Origin: an uncultured Bacteroidales bacterium | Lineage (GTDB): Bacteria; Bacteroidota; Bacteroidia; Bacteroidales; Muribaculaceae | DNA: 64,000 nucleotides | Assembly (NCBI GenBank): GCA_947573135.1 | Contig: CANPDU010000001.1 | Span: 1-64,000 of the forward strand | Direction of reading: 5' to 3' | In this document: positions 51,783-60,282 of the stretch, piece by piece | How the letters are laid out: the number at the start of each line of letters is the position of its first letter | How positions within the stretch are numbered: the first letter of the stretch is position 1 | Notes under the pieces: model-generated | The model's database searches: none | What the model was told of the DNA's origin: nothing | What the model saw: only the letters and a program-made list of their open reading frames with translations | Translations under genes and position numbers: made by a program

Positions 51783-51851
51783 GGCTTTTGCTGATAAAAC
51801 TTTTTCATTGATAATTGCGTTATATATAAACAATTATAATATGGTAAGAAA

Positions 51852-52292
51852 ATGAAAAAGTTTTTATTAGTGCTCGGCATGATCATCGGATTATCGGCTG
51901 CAGCTTCAGCAAAAGATACATACACTCACGATGCTTCTGTGCTTCCCGAGGCGGCGCGCACAACGCTCGCCGATAATTTCAAGTCGGATATCAGTGTCAT
52001 CAAAGTCGATAAAAATCTCGGCCGTGTCAGCGAGTATGAGGTGATACTTGTCGATGGCACGGAGATATCGTTTGACCGCGGCGGCAAGTGGGAAAATGTT
52101 GAGACAAGCAATGCCGGCTCAGTGCCGTCATCGATGATCCCCAAGGCGATAGCCGATCATGTGGCCAAGAGCCAGCCCGGAGTCAATATCGTCGGTATAG
52201 AGAAAGAGCATGGCGGCTATGACATAGAGCTTGCCAACGGCGTCGAGATGCGTTTCGACAAAAACGGTAACTTCCGCCACTACGACGACTGA
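51852..52292 (+). CDS. Secreted PepSY-like protein
   Basis: 146 residues with a signal peptide (LSAAASA). Two tandem PepSY-like (DUF2874) repeats are seen: YEVILVDGTEISFDRGGKWENV and YDIELANGVEMRFDKNGNFRHY. Such proteins are periplasmic and of unknown role, possibly binding peptides or interacting with proteases. Monocistronic with its own terminator. Confidence 0.85.
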   Translation: MKKFLLVLGMIIGLSAAASAKDTYTHDASVLPEAARTTLADNFKSDISVIKVDKNLGRVSEYEVILVDGTEISFDRGGKWENVETSNAGSVPSSMIPKAIADHVAKSQPGVNIVGIEKEHGGYDIELANGVEMRFDKNGNFRHYDD

Positions 52293-52312
52293 TCATAATA
52301 AACTGTAATAAC

Positions 52313-52350
52313 AAAGGCCGCAGACTCCCCCGGGGGTATCTGCGGCCTTT
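52313..52350. terminator. Bidirectional terminator
   Basis: AAAGGCCGCAGA and TCTGCGGCCTTT form a 12-bp stem with an additional CCCCC/GGGGG inner stem. A on one side and T on the other serve both converging genes (PepSY-like and BspA-like). Confidence 0.85.
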
Positions 52351-52400
52351 ACTTGTCTTCTTAACACGCTATTCTTTAAGAAGTTTGCAGGCTTCTTTAT

Positions 52401-55400
52401 TTATCTGACAAGCGTTTTTCCGGTTCTTGCGCCCTGACGCACGATGTAGAATCCCGGTCTCAGACCGTCGAGCGTGTCGGCGACCTTTATTCCGTTGAGA
52501 TCATAGACGTCATAGGGCATCGCGTAGTCGATCGACCCGTCGCCGTCGACTGTCGGGTCATTGATGCCGGCGAAGTCATATGTCTCTATATTCTCAAACA
52601 GGCTCCACGGCGTTGTAATCTTAATCTTTTCCAATGCCGATTCTTTTACATAAAGCGTCGGCTTCGAGTAGTCAGAGAATACGTCTTCTGATGCCGTTAT
52701 CGGCTCTTCAGCGCCATAATATACTTTTTCGAGGCTGTTGCAGCCAAAAAAGGCATACTCGGTGATTGTTGTGACAGAAGTGGGGATAGTTATCGATGTC
52801 AGGCTGTTACAATAAGCGAAAGTTCCCCACCCAATTGTTGTAATTGCGTTAGGGATAGTTATTGATGACAAACTGTTACACATCCAAAAGGCGCTTTCTT
52901 CGATTTCTGTGACTGAATTCGGGATAGTTATTGATGTCAGATTGCTACAGTACGCAAAGGCATATCCCCCGATTTCTGTGACTGAATTTGGGATTGTTAC
53001 CGATAACAAACTGTTACAATACTCAAACGTTCCCCACCCGATTGTTGTGACCGAATTGGGGATAGTTACGGATGTCAGACTGTAACATGAATTAAAGGCA
53101 TTAATGTCAATTTTTGTGACTGAATCGGGGATTGTTACCGATGTCAAACTTTTGCAGCAATAAAATGCGCATTCACCGATTGTTGTGACCGAATTGGGGA
53201 TAGTTACGGATGTCAGACTGCTATAGTAAAATGCTTCTCTTCCAATTGTTTTGACGGAATTGGGGATTTCATAATTTAAATCGGATTTCCCTGCAGGATA
53301 ATAATAAAGCGTAGTTTTGTCTTTATTGAAAAGAATGCCATTAATCGAACAATAGTTCTGATTTTCTGTGTCTACATTAATAGCGACTAATTTTGTACAC
53401 CCCCTAAAGGCACGTTCACCGATTGTTGTGACTGAACTGGGAATAGTTATGGAATTTAGTTTGAGACAGAAAGAAAAAGCGAAACTACCGATATATTTAA
53501 CTGAATCAGGTATGTTTACATAACTCAGACTACTACACTCCTGAAAGGCATAGTTGCCAATTGTTGTGACCGAACTCGGGATTGTCACTGATGTAAGGCT
53601 AGCGCACCCCGTAAAAGCGTTATCCCCGATTGTTGTGACTGTATACTGCCGTCCTTCGTGCTCAATCGTTTCGGGAATCTCAACATCAATATTATCTACA
53701 CCATCTTGAACCGTAATTCCGGTAACAGTAGCTGTAGAGGTTGCAGAATCGAAAGAGTAACTAAGTGTATATGCTGCTCCTTTTATATCGCCTTTTATGT
53801 TGTAGAAGTCTTTCCAGAAATCGGCGGTCTTATAGAGCTGCAACGACCCCGCAGGAACATGAAGCGTGCAAGATGATTTATTGACAGATTTCAAAACAAT
53901 GTCATTTGCTACCACAGGAGGCGTGGTTCCGTCGCAATAAATATCACTCGGCCTCACATCGGAAAAGGCATAGTCGTCAAGTCGCTCCACATCGGGCCCG
54001 AACTCTATTGAAGACACATGCCGATTGTTAAATGGCATATATTTCCATGAGCTGTAATTAAGGCCACGATAATATGTAATCTCACGTGCGTTGCAATATA
54101 TTTTTGTTGACAGGTCTGATGACGAGCCAAAGGCGAAAGCGGCACAGTCTATCGTGGTAACACCTCGCCCTATTTTTATATCTGAGAGTTTGTAGCAATC
54201 GGCAAAGCAGTCGTTTCGCAATGCTTCCACATTGTCGGGAATATCAACCGTCTCAATATCTGTGCATTTGAATATAAACTTAGAAATCTCTTTCACAGTT
54301 CCTCCAATATTGAGATTCTTGAATTTCGGGCAATTCGAGAATACCGGGTTTGCATGATGGTCGTTAGTGGTATTGACCGATACAGGATAATAGTTTACCG
54401 TCTCCAGATTTGCACAGCCTTTGAACGCACCCGGATCTATGTCATTTACTGTCGACGGAATCGTAACAGACCGCAGCAGACTATTGCCCGCAAAAGCGCT
54501 TGCGTCAATGCCGGTAACGGTATATTGTCGACCGTCTTTTTCCGTGCTTTCGGGAATCTCAACATCGACATTTTCCATGCCTTCCATAATCGAAATTCCT
54601 GTAACTGTCGCCGATGAAGCGGAATTATAGGTGTAAGTGAGCGTATATTTCCCTTTTTCAATGACTTGCACATTACATGTCGCGCTCACAGTATTGTTTG
54701 TATCAAGATCTGTTCCCGAAACGGTGATAACAGCCGTTCCTGCGCCTATGGCGGTCACAGTGCCGTTGCTGTCGACTGTCGCAACCTCAGGATTTGACGA
54801 AGTCCATGTCAGTTCCGACAAATTGCCGTCTTCAGTCACTTTAAGCGTTGTTTTATCGCCGACATACAATGAAAGAGAATTGCTGTCTAAAGTAATACCT
54901 GAGAAGTCATAAGTTTCAATATTTTCAAAATAAGCCCATGGTTTTGTTATGTACATTTTATTCAAGGCTTCAGCTCTGACATATAATGTTGGATTTTTAT
55001 AATTAGAGAAAACATCATCCGGAGCCACAATCGGATTTTTAGCTCCATAAAATATTTCAGTCAAGCCACTACAGTCGAAAAAAGCCTTTTCCCCGATTGT
55101 TGTGACAGAATTCGGGATAGTTATTGATGTCAGACTGCTACATAACGAAAAGGCATATTCCCCGATTTCTGTGATTGAATTGGGGATTGTTACCGATGTC
55201 AGACTGCGACAGTTCATAAAGGTATACGCGCTGATACTTGTGACTGAATTGGGGATTATTATCGATGTCAGACTGCTGCAGCAGTAAAAGGCATAATCGC
55301 CTATTGTTGTGACCGAATTTGGGATAGTTACTGAAGTCAGACTGCTGCAGTACATAAAGGCATTCCACCCGATTGATGTGACCGAATTGGGGATAGTTAC

Positions 55401-56138
55401 GGATGTCAGACTGTAACATGAATCAAAGGCACCATATTTGATAGTTGTGACCGAATTTGGGATCGTTACTGAAGTCAGACTGCTACATCCGTAAAAGGCA
55501 TAATCGCTTATTGTTGTGACCGAATTTGGGATCGTTACTGAAGTCAGACTGCTACATCCGGAAAAGGCATAAATGCCGATAGTTGTTACAGAATTTGGGA
55601 TAGTCACAGAACTTAGACTGTTGCAATTAGAAAAGGCATACGAGCCGATAAAAGTGACTGAATTCGAGATAGTCACTGATGTCAGGCTGCTACAGTACAT
55701 AAAGGCATTCCACCCGATTGATGTGACCGAATTGGGAATAGTTACTGATGTCAGACTGAAACAATTCCTAAAGGCATCATTGCCGATAGATGTTACAGAA
55801 TTTGGGATAGTCACTGATGTCAGACTGCTACAGCCCGCAAAGGCACTCTCACCGATAGATGTTACAGAATTTGGGATAGTTACTGATGTCAGGCTGCTAC
55901 AGTCGTCAAAGGCGCGCTCTAACTTTGTGACAGTATAAGATTCATCCAGATAGCTGACAGATTCAGGTATTATTACATTATTTGCAATACTTACCCAACC
56001 AGTAACTTCGCATGTATGAGCATCTTTGTTGATGATTTCATATTTTAGTTCCGAGCCACGAAAGAAATAATTAAATGACTGCGCCCATGCCGCTACGGTC
56101 GTAAGCAGACAGATTAATAGGATAAGTGCTTTTTTCAT
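52401..56138 (-). CDS. BspA-like leucine-rich repeat surface protein
   Basis: 1245 residues from ATG 56138 (56162 possible), with signal peptide ending VAAWAQ. Two long blocks (about 45-390 and 800-1150) consist of 23-residue LRR_5 repeats with consensus LTSVTIPNSVTSIGxxAF. Between them lie a BIG2 Ig-like domain (about 412-500; SLYVGDKTTLKV, TSSNPEVATVDSNGTVTAI) and more divergent repeats. The C-terminal 37 residues (YDVYDLNGIKVADT, GFYIVRQG, GKTLVR) resemble a type IX sorting signal. Related proteins bind host matrix or other cells. The nearly identical 69-bp DNA repeats could recombine and change repeat number. Confidence 0.9.
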   Translation of the reverse strand: MKKALILLICLLTTVAAWAQSFNYFFRGSELKYEIINKDAHTCEVTGWVSIANNVIIPESVSYLDESYTVTKLERAFDDCSSLTSVTIPNSVTSIGESAFAGCSSLTSVTIPNSVTSIGNDAFRNCFSLTSVTIPNSVTSIGWNAFMYCSSLTSVTISNSVTFIGSYAFSNCNSLSSVTIPNSVTTIGIYAFSGCSSLTSVTIPNSVTTISDYAFYGCSSLTSVTIPNSVTTIKYGAFDSCYSLTSVTIPNSVTSIGWNAFMYCSSLTSVTIPNSVTTIGDYAFYCCSSLTSIIIPNSVTSISAYTFMNCRSLTSVTIPNSITEIGEYAFSLCSSLTSITIPNSVTTIGEKAFFDCSGLTEIFYGAKNPIVAPDDVFSNYKNPTLYVRAEALNKMYITKPWAYFENIETYDFSGITLDSNSLSLYVGDKTTLKVTEDGNLSELTWTSSNPEVATVDSNGTVTAIGAGTAVITVSGTDLDTNNTVSATCNVQVIEKGKYTLTYTYNSASSATVTGISIMEGMENVDVEIPESTEKDGRQYTVTGIDASAFAGNSLLRSVTIPSTVNDIDPGAFKGCANLETVNYYPVSVNTTNDHHANPVFSNCPKFKNLNIGGTVKEISKFIFKCTDIETVDIPDNVEALRNDCFADCYKLSDIKIGRGVTTIDCAAFAFGSSSDLSTKIYCNAREITYYRGLNYSSWKYMPFNNRHVSSIEFGPDVERLDDYAFSDVRPSDIYCDGTTPPVVANDIVLKSVNKSSCTLHVPAGSLQLYKTADFWKDFYNIKGDIKGAAYTLSYSFDSATSTATVTGITVQDGVDNIDVEIPETIEHEGRQYTVTTIGDNAFTGCASLTSVTIPSSVTTIGNYAFQECSSLSYVNIPDSVKYIGSFAFSFCLKLNSITIPSSVTTIGERAFRGCTKLVAINVDTENQNYCSINGILFNKDKTTLYYYPAGKSDLNYEIPNSVKTIGREAFYYSSLTSVTIPNSVTTIGECAFYCCKSLTSVTIPDSVTKIDINAFNSCYSLTSVTIPNSVTTIGWGTFEYCNSLLSVTIPNSVTEIGGYAFAYCSNLTSITIPNSVTEIEESAFWMCNSLSSITIPNAITTIGWGTFAYCNSLTSITIPTSVTTITEYAFFGCNSLEKVYYGAEEPITASEDVFSDYSKPTLYVKESALEKIKITTPWSLFENIETYDFAGINDPTVDGDGSIDYAMPYDVYDLNGIKVADTLDGLRPGFYIVRQGARTGKTLVR

Positions 56139-56188
56139 TTGCTGATAATGATTAGTTTTCATTTCGGATGATTTTTACAAAAGTCTAA

Positions 56189-56458
56189 TTATATTCTCTT
56201 TTTCGGCTTGAGCCCAAAGGAGTCGGATTGCTGCTCATGATTGATTAATTCGAATACAAGACCGCAGACAGCATCCGGACAGAAGTCTGAGTTGGACGAG
56301 ACTTTGTCATTCAGTAACTGCGGAAAATCGGCAGTTCCGGTAGCCGCCGACAGATAGTGCTTGTTTAAAGACCTGATATCGGTGGAATAATTTCTCTTTA
56401 TTCTGAGATTATCAAGCCATTCATCAAAAGCTTTATAGACACTTTTAGTGCATGCCAT
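56189..56458 (-). CDS. Small unknown protein behind a long structured leader
   Basis: 89 residues, basic and probably cytoplasmic (YKAFDEWLDNLRIKRNYSTD near the N-terminus; ends GLKPKKRI). No family recognised. The ATG follows a GAAAAAGTAATGCGCT leader end. The BspA-like gene starts 50 bases after its stop and shows no promoter of its own, so both are likely on the same transcript from the promoter at 56905-56874. Confidence 0.6.
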   Translation of the reverse strand: MACTKSVYKAFDEWLDNLRIKRNYSTDIRSLNKHYLSAATGTADFPQLLNDKVSSNSDFCPDAVCGLVFELINHEQQSDSFGLKPKKRI

Positions 56459-56867
56459 AGCGCATTACTTTTTCACCCTATGGCTCCTTTCGGGTCTGTT
56501 ATAATGGAAACTGTATCATGGTGTTAGAAACAGAAGCGTGAAGCCGATTGTTGCCCGCTCCACTATCTGAGGCCTTCGCATTGCCCATCCTGTCGGAACA
56601 AGCAACGCTGACCCCACGCCGTATGTATATAATCGGCACGCTCCGTCGCGGAGCATGAGGATATTACATACCCATGAGCATCATCGTTGCATGGTCACCT
56701 GACAGGATTAGAAAGTTGCGAAGTTTCAGATAGTCAGAAACCAAGCGTCAATAACGCTTTTTACAATATGTCCTGGCAAGCCAGGCGGCAAGCCGATTCA
56801 TGAACCCGCCCATTCTCCGGCATAAGGCTCTCTTTAGAGTCATTCTCCGGCCAACGGCGTAGGGCTC
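56459..56867 (-). ncRNA. Long structured 5' leader or small RNA
   Basis: About 410 bases between a good promoter and the small gene, with no ATG-initiated frame of note. Hairpins are frequent: CCTGG-CAAG-CCAGG (56772-56785), AAGCGT-CAATA-ACGCTT (56743-56759), GCTCCG-TCG-CGGAGC (56640-56654) and CTCT-CTTT-AGAG (56829-56840). CATTCTCCGG occurs twice exactly 30 bases apart (56811 and 56841). Distant segments CCTGTC and GACAGG can pair. It does not match the conserved cores of RNase P RNA, tmRNA or a group II intron that I know. Could be a riboswitch-like leader or an independent RNA. Confidence 0.55.
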
Positions 56868-56873
56868 ATGATG

Positions 56874-56905
56874 CAAATTTAGATCCTATTTTTTACACCT
56901 CCAAA
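56874..56905 (-). promoter_or_regulatory. Promoter of the long leader
   Basis: Minus strand: TTTG at 56905-56902, 20 bases, TAAATTTG at 56881-56874. Consensus boxes at consensus spacing, about 415 bases upstream of the first coding start. Confidence 0.75.
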
Positions 56906-56967
56906 TTTTTCACAATATTTCATAATAAACCAAAATAAGAATCAAACGAATTCATGCATTTTACAAT

Positions 56968-56982
56968 GCCTCGGAGAGGCGG
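56968..56982. repeat. REP-like palindrome, short copy
   Basis: GCCTCGGAGAGGCGG, same stem as the elements at 57110-57132 and 30990-31012. Confidence 0.5.
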
Positions 56983-57109
56983 GCCAGAAATATCACGCGA
57001 AATTCGCCGAGAACGCGAGGAAAAAAGTGCGTCGATGACGCTCAATATGTGGAACCCCACAATTAGCGCAGCGGTTTGTGGGGGGGGAGGGTCGACTCCA
57101 CTCATATAA

Positions 57110-57132
57110 CCGCCTCGGAGAGGCGGCACATC
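57110..57132 (-). repeat. REP-like palindrome
   Basis: CCGCCTC-GGA-GAGGCGG plus CACATC: the reverse complement, with one difference, of 30990-31012. Nearby GCGGTTTGTGG also echoes the CCACAAACCGC at 31035-31045. Confidence 0.6.
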
Positions 57133-57294
57133 GCGCGCCGATCAGTCGCGCATCTTATGGGCCTTAACATATTAAGCATCTTCGATGCTCTGAGATGATG
57201 CAATCATACGTGCCAAAGGCTACAGTACATGACATTTTTGGTGTGACAGTCCTTCGCGCTCTTCGCGCCTCGGCGTGAAACAATTAAGTGCTGA

Positions 57295-57564
57295 TTAAAA
57301 AAGTTCGGAATGAGTGCCGAAACGCACAAGCTTGATTATGCCGGTTTCCTTGTCCCACCAGATTAGAAGAGTATCGTTTTCGACATGACATTCCATATAC
57401 CCTTTATAATTCCCGGTCAGTAAATGCGGACGATTTTCCTCCGGCACAGGCAATCCCTGAGCCAACAATTTAAGAATGGCTTCAAGTTTTGCTATAGTTT
57501 CAGCCTTATGCTTGTAACGTTTAAGATCTTTCTTAAACTGCGATGTGAGTTTAAGAGTATTCAT
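57295..57564 (-). CDS. YafQ/RelE-family toxin
   Basis: 89 residues, full length for YafQ-type mRNA interferases. Features: LKLTSQFKKDLKRYKH at the N-terminus, PHLLTGNYKGYMECHVENDTLLIW in the core, and a C-terminal LVRFGTHSELF with the conserved His. It cleaves mRNA on ribosomes when free of antitoxin. The start overlaps the antitoxin stop by ATGA. Confidence 0.92.
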   Translation of the reverse strand: MNTLKLTSQFKKDLKRYKHKAETIAKLEAILKLLAQGLPVPEENRPHLLTGNYKGYMECHVENDTLLIWWDKETGIIKLVRFGTHSELF

Positions 57565-57809
57565 AGAGATTCCACGAAACTGCGGAAGTTGTTTAAATCA
57601 AGTGTTTCGAGACTGTCGGAAGTTTCGGCCTCTTTCATTGCGGCGAGAGTAGTTTTGTTCGGTCGCTCAGATACAAAGGCCATAAGAACGCTCTCCACAA
57701 GATTATTCAGGCTGCGGTTATGGCGTTTTGCCTCTGCCTGTAATTTTACAAGAAGGTCCTCACTGAGACGAAAAGATGTCTGTTTGCGTATAGAAGATGC
57801 TGTATTCAT
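57561..57809 (-). CDS. Ribbon-helix-helix antitoxin
   Basis: 82 residues. The N-terminal RHH DNA-binding segment reads TSFRLSEDLLVKLQAEAKRH and is followed by NRSLNNLVESVL. The acidic C-terminal tail would wrap the toxin. It should repress its own promoter and neutralise the YafQ-like toxin encoded immediately downstream. Confidence 0.88.
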   Translation of the reverse strand: MNTASSIRKQTSFRLSEDLLVKLQAEAKRHNRSLNNLVESVLMAFVSERPNKTTLAAMKEAETSDSLETLDLNNFRSFVESL

Positions 57810-57880
57810 AGCTCAACCACATTAATAATACAAAAGTAATACATTTGTATAACACTCCAAAACAAAAAGTGATCAAAAAG

Positions 57881-58423
57881 TTACTCCAGCGTTCGCAGGG
57901 CGCCGGTCTCCGAGTCCATGATGTAGCCTTTGACTGTGATGTCGCGGGCCATCAGCGGATGATTGCGGATCAGATCGACAGTCTCGCGGATCGCCTCGTC
58001 GGTGTCGTCGAAGCCGTGCAGCCAGCTGTCGAGGTCTATGCCGCAGTGCTTCATCAGCGAGATATTGCTTTCCGGAATGCCGCGCTCCTTCATAAGGTGC
58101 TGCATCTCGGTGCTGTCCATGCCCTGCACGCCGCATCCGGTGTGACCGATCACCATTATTTCCTCAACGCCAAGCTCATAGACGGCGACAAGCAGACTGC
58201 GCATTGTGCTGTCAAACGGATTGGTGATCGTCGCGCCGGCGTTTTTGATTATTTTGACATCGCCGTTGCGGAAGCCCAGCGCCGCCGGCAGCAGCTCGAC
58301 GAGCCGTGTGTCCATGCAGGTGACGATCGCGATCTTTTTGTTGGGATATTTGTCAGTCAGAAAGCGCTCATAGCCTCGTTCGGCCACAAAGCGGCGGTTA
58401 TGTTCGAGAATTTCGTTGATCAT
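57881..58423 (-). CDS. Beta-class carbonic anhydrase
   Basis: 180 residues. Zinc ligands are visible as C36 in TCMDTR, H94 and C97 in GHTGC, with the catalytic Asp38/Arg40 dyad. It is of the short beta-CA type. It interconverts CO2 and bicarbonate. Its start lies inside the last codons of the Fic gene (26-base overlap), implying co-translation. Confidence 0.92.
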   Translation of the reverse strand: MINEILEHNRRFVAERGYERFLTDKYPNKKIAIVTCMDTRLVELLPAALGFRNGDVKIIKNAGATITNPFDSTMRSLLVAVYELGVEEIMVIGHTGCGVQGMDSTEMQHLMKERGIPESNISLMKHCGIDLDSWLHGFDDTDEAIRETVDLIRNHPLMARDITVKGYIMDSETGALRTLE

Positions 58424-59303
58424 ATTCTATTCTGAATTTATCGAGTAATAGTTTAAAAGAATCCTGCGCCGTAAGACACGTATCCATCAGATAACCCTTG
58501 ATTTCCGGCCAGTTACGCAGCCCGTTATAATAGAATATTTTCAGCTCGTCGCTGATAATGAACGGAACGAAGCCGTTACGGAGACACTCGCGAAACATTA
58601 TGAGCCGGCCGACACGCCCGTTGCCGTCCTGGAACGGATGTATAGCCTCAAAACGCTGATGAAAATCTATTATATCTTCAAATGTTATTTTTTTCTTTGA
58701 ATTATATTCGCGCAGCAGAGCCTTGATGTCGCGGCTTACATTTTCGGGAGCCGATGTGTCGTTGCCGCCTACTTCGTTTGGCAGCTTTTTGTATTCCCCG
58801 ACTTTGAACCACTCTTTCCGTTCGTCAGACGAACCTGATTTTATTATCTTATGCAGAGTCTTGATGTAATGTTCGGTCAGTTTGCCCTCGGTTTCGGTGA
58901 TTATGAAGTCTATGGCCCTGAAATGGTTGGCGGTTTCTATGATGTCATCGATATTAATTGATTCATCGCTTACTCCGATCGTGTTGGTCTCAAAGATATA
59001 GCGCGTCTGGTCGTGGGTCAGACGGCTGCCTTCGATGTGATTTGAATTGTATGTCAGATCAATCTGTACCCTATGGTATAGTCCGCCTTTGAGCTTCGCT
59101 TCCATTTGATCGCGAAGGGCTTGAAGTAAGGGTGTCAGCCTGATTTTTTTTGTTCGTTCCGGCCGCGTAGCGTCAGCCGGGACGCTCCACGTTTTACCGA
59201 TAAGACAGGCTCCGTCTATTTTGCCCCGGGCGCAGTAGTTTCTCGCTGTCCGCTCCGAAACACCATGCTCCTGAGCCCATACTGCTATTGATACATATTT
59301 CAT
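58398..59303 (-). CDS. Fic-domain protein with N-terminal HTH (class II Fic)
   Basis: 301 residues from ATG 59303. A MerR-like helix-turn-helix sits at about 5-45 (VAWAQEHGVSERTARNYCARGK type). The inhibitory helix motif SNHIEG near residue 92 precedes the Fic core, whose active site HPFQDGNGRVGR starts near residue 222. Active Fic enzymes transfer AMP to target hydroxyls; the intact inhibitory motif predicts autoinhibition. The promoter carries a 16-bp palindrome whose half-site recurs at the start codon, consistent with autoregulation by the HTH domain. Confidence 0.9.
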   Translation of the reverse strand: MKYVSIAVWAQEHGVSERTARNYCARGKIDGACLIGKTWSVPADATRPERTKKIRLTPLLQALRDQMEAKLKGGLYHRVQIDLTYNSNHIEGSRLTHDQTRYIFETNTIGVSDESINIDDIIETANHFRAIDFIITETEGKLTEHYIKTLHKIIKSGSSDERKEWFKVGEYKKLPNEVGGNDTSAPENVSRDIKALLREYNSKKKITFEDIIDFHQRFEAIHPFQDGNGRVGRLIMFRECLRNGFVPFIISDELKIFYYNGLRNWPEIKGYLMDTCLTAQDSFKLLLDKFRIEYDQRNSRT

Positions 59304-59364
59304 TATCGGCAAGCTCTTAGTAAAATACTACTGCAAATATATTAATTTTTGCCGATATCGGCAA
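59303..59364 (-). promoter_or_regulatory. Promoter and palindromic operator of the Fic gene
   Basis: Minus strand: TTG (59364-59362), 20 bases, TATATTTG (59341-59334). The perfect palindrome TTGCCGATATCGGCAA (59349-59364) covers the -33 box. Its half-site TTGCCGATA recurs at 59312-59304, directly before the ATG. Binding at both would block initiation. Confidence 0.75.
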
Positions 59365-59370
59365 GATATG

Positions 59371-59994
59371 TCACTTTTTCCGGATTATTGTCATGCCGTC
59401 GCGGATGGGCAGTATCACTTTTTCCACTCTTTCGTCGCCGGCGATCAGATCGTTGAACGCAAGAATGCCTTCGGTCTGCGGGTCATGAGCTTCGCCGTCG
59501 ACGACTTTGCCGTCCCACAGCGTGTTGTCGGCCAGTATATATCCGCCCGGACGCACACGAGGCAGCACAAGTTCGTAGTAGTCACAGTAGTTGCGCTTGT
59601 TGGCGTCAATAAACACCATGTCCCAGCCGTCGCCGAGCGTCGGGATGATGTCGAGCGCGTCGCCGATATGAAGTCTGATCCTGTCGCCTACCGGAGCCGA
59701 CGCGAAAAGCTCGAGCAGTTCGTCTTCCGCTTCGTCGTCGATCTCGACTGTGTGCAGCTCGCCGCCGTCGGCGATGCCCTCGGCTATGCAGAGTGCCGAA
59801 TAGCCCGTAAACGTTCCGAGTTCAAGCACTTTCGCCGGTCTGATCATCTTTGACAGCATGGCCAGCAGGCGTCCCTGGCTGTGGCCCGAACACATACGGG
59901 CATAGAGGCGCGTCAGATGCGTCCGGCGGTAGAGGGCATGGAGATGATCCGGCTCGCGGTCGATATGTTTTTCTATATATTCCTCAAGATCCAT
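59371..59994 (-). CDS. SAM-dependent O-methyltransferase (class I, COMT-like)
   Basis: 207 residues. The SAM-binding motif LELGTFTGYSALCIA, then VEIDDEAED, DMVFIDANKRNYCDYYE with metal ligands, and ADNTLWDGKV are the marks of this family (related to caffeoyl-CoA and catechol methyltransferases). Substrate unknown. It is the last gene of the glycosyltransferase/epimerase run, three bases after the small membrane protein. Confidence 0.92.
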   Translation of the reverse strand: MDLEEYIEKHIDREPDHLHALYRRTHLTRLYARMCSGHSQGRLLAMLSKMIRPAKVLELGTFTGYSALCIAEGIADGGELHTVEIDDEAEDELLELFASAPVGDRIRLHIGDALDIIPTLGDGWDMVFIDANKRNYCDYYELVLPRVRPGGYILADNTLWDGKVVDGEAHDPQTEGILAFNDLIAGDERVEKVILPIRDGMTIIRKK

Positions 59995-59997
59995 GAT

Positions 59998-60282
59998 TTA
60001 CAGACCGTTAAGCACGAGCATCCACATCGCGATATGTGAGAGTATCATCATGGCGAGCAGAATCCACATCACGTCGCGGCGTCCCTGATAGCAGATGCGG
60101 GCGCAGATACCCGTAGCGATAACATAAAACGGATAGAACCATACGAGTGCGCGTGCCGTGGTTTCGTCGGGCGTCATGGACAGGAGAGTGGGGAACGCCA
60201 GTACCGGAAGCATACACACTATGATCACAACTGTGACCCATACGGGTGTTTTCTCACGCCTGTTGTCGTTGTCGTAGCTCAT
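59998..60282 (-). CDS. Small membrane protein
   Basis: 94 residues with three hydrophobic segments (VWVTVVIIVCMLPVLAFPTL, ALVWFYPFYVIATGIC, VMWILLAMMILSHIAMWML). No family assigned. Its start overlaps the epimerase stop (ATGA). Confidence 0.75.
   Translation of the reverse strand: MSYDNDNRREKTPVWVTVVIIVCMLPVLAFPTLLSMTPDETTARALVWFYPFYVIATGICARICYQGRRDVMWILLAMMILSHIAMWMLVLNGL

Larger units (their letters stand above)
56906..57294. other. Intergenic region with palindromic repeats
   Basis: No supported gene. It holds two GCCTCGGAGAGGC palindromes, a run of eight G at 57080-57087, and an AGCATCTTCGATGCT hairpin near 57172. It looks like accumulated REP-type repeats. Confidence 0.5.

Noticed and set aside
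55102..55938. Long plus-strand frames with repeated FGIVTDVRLLQ-type sequence
   Set aside because: They are antisense shadows of the leucine-rich repeats of the BspA-like gene.
56461..57294. tRNA, tmRNA, RNase P RNA or group II intron
   Set aside because: I looked for the conserved cores on both strands and found none; no T-arm GTTCRAATC-like sequence or domain V hairpin is present.
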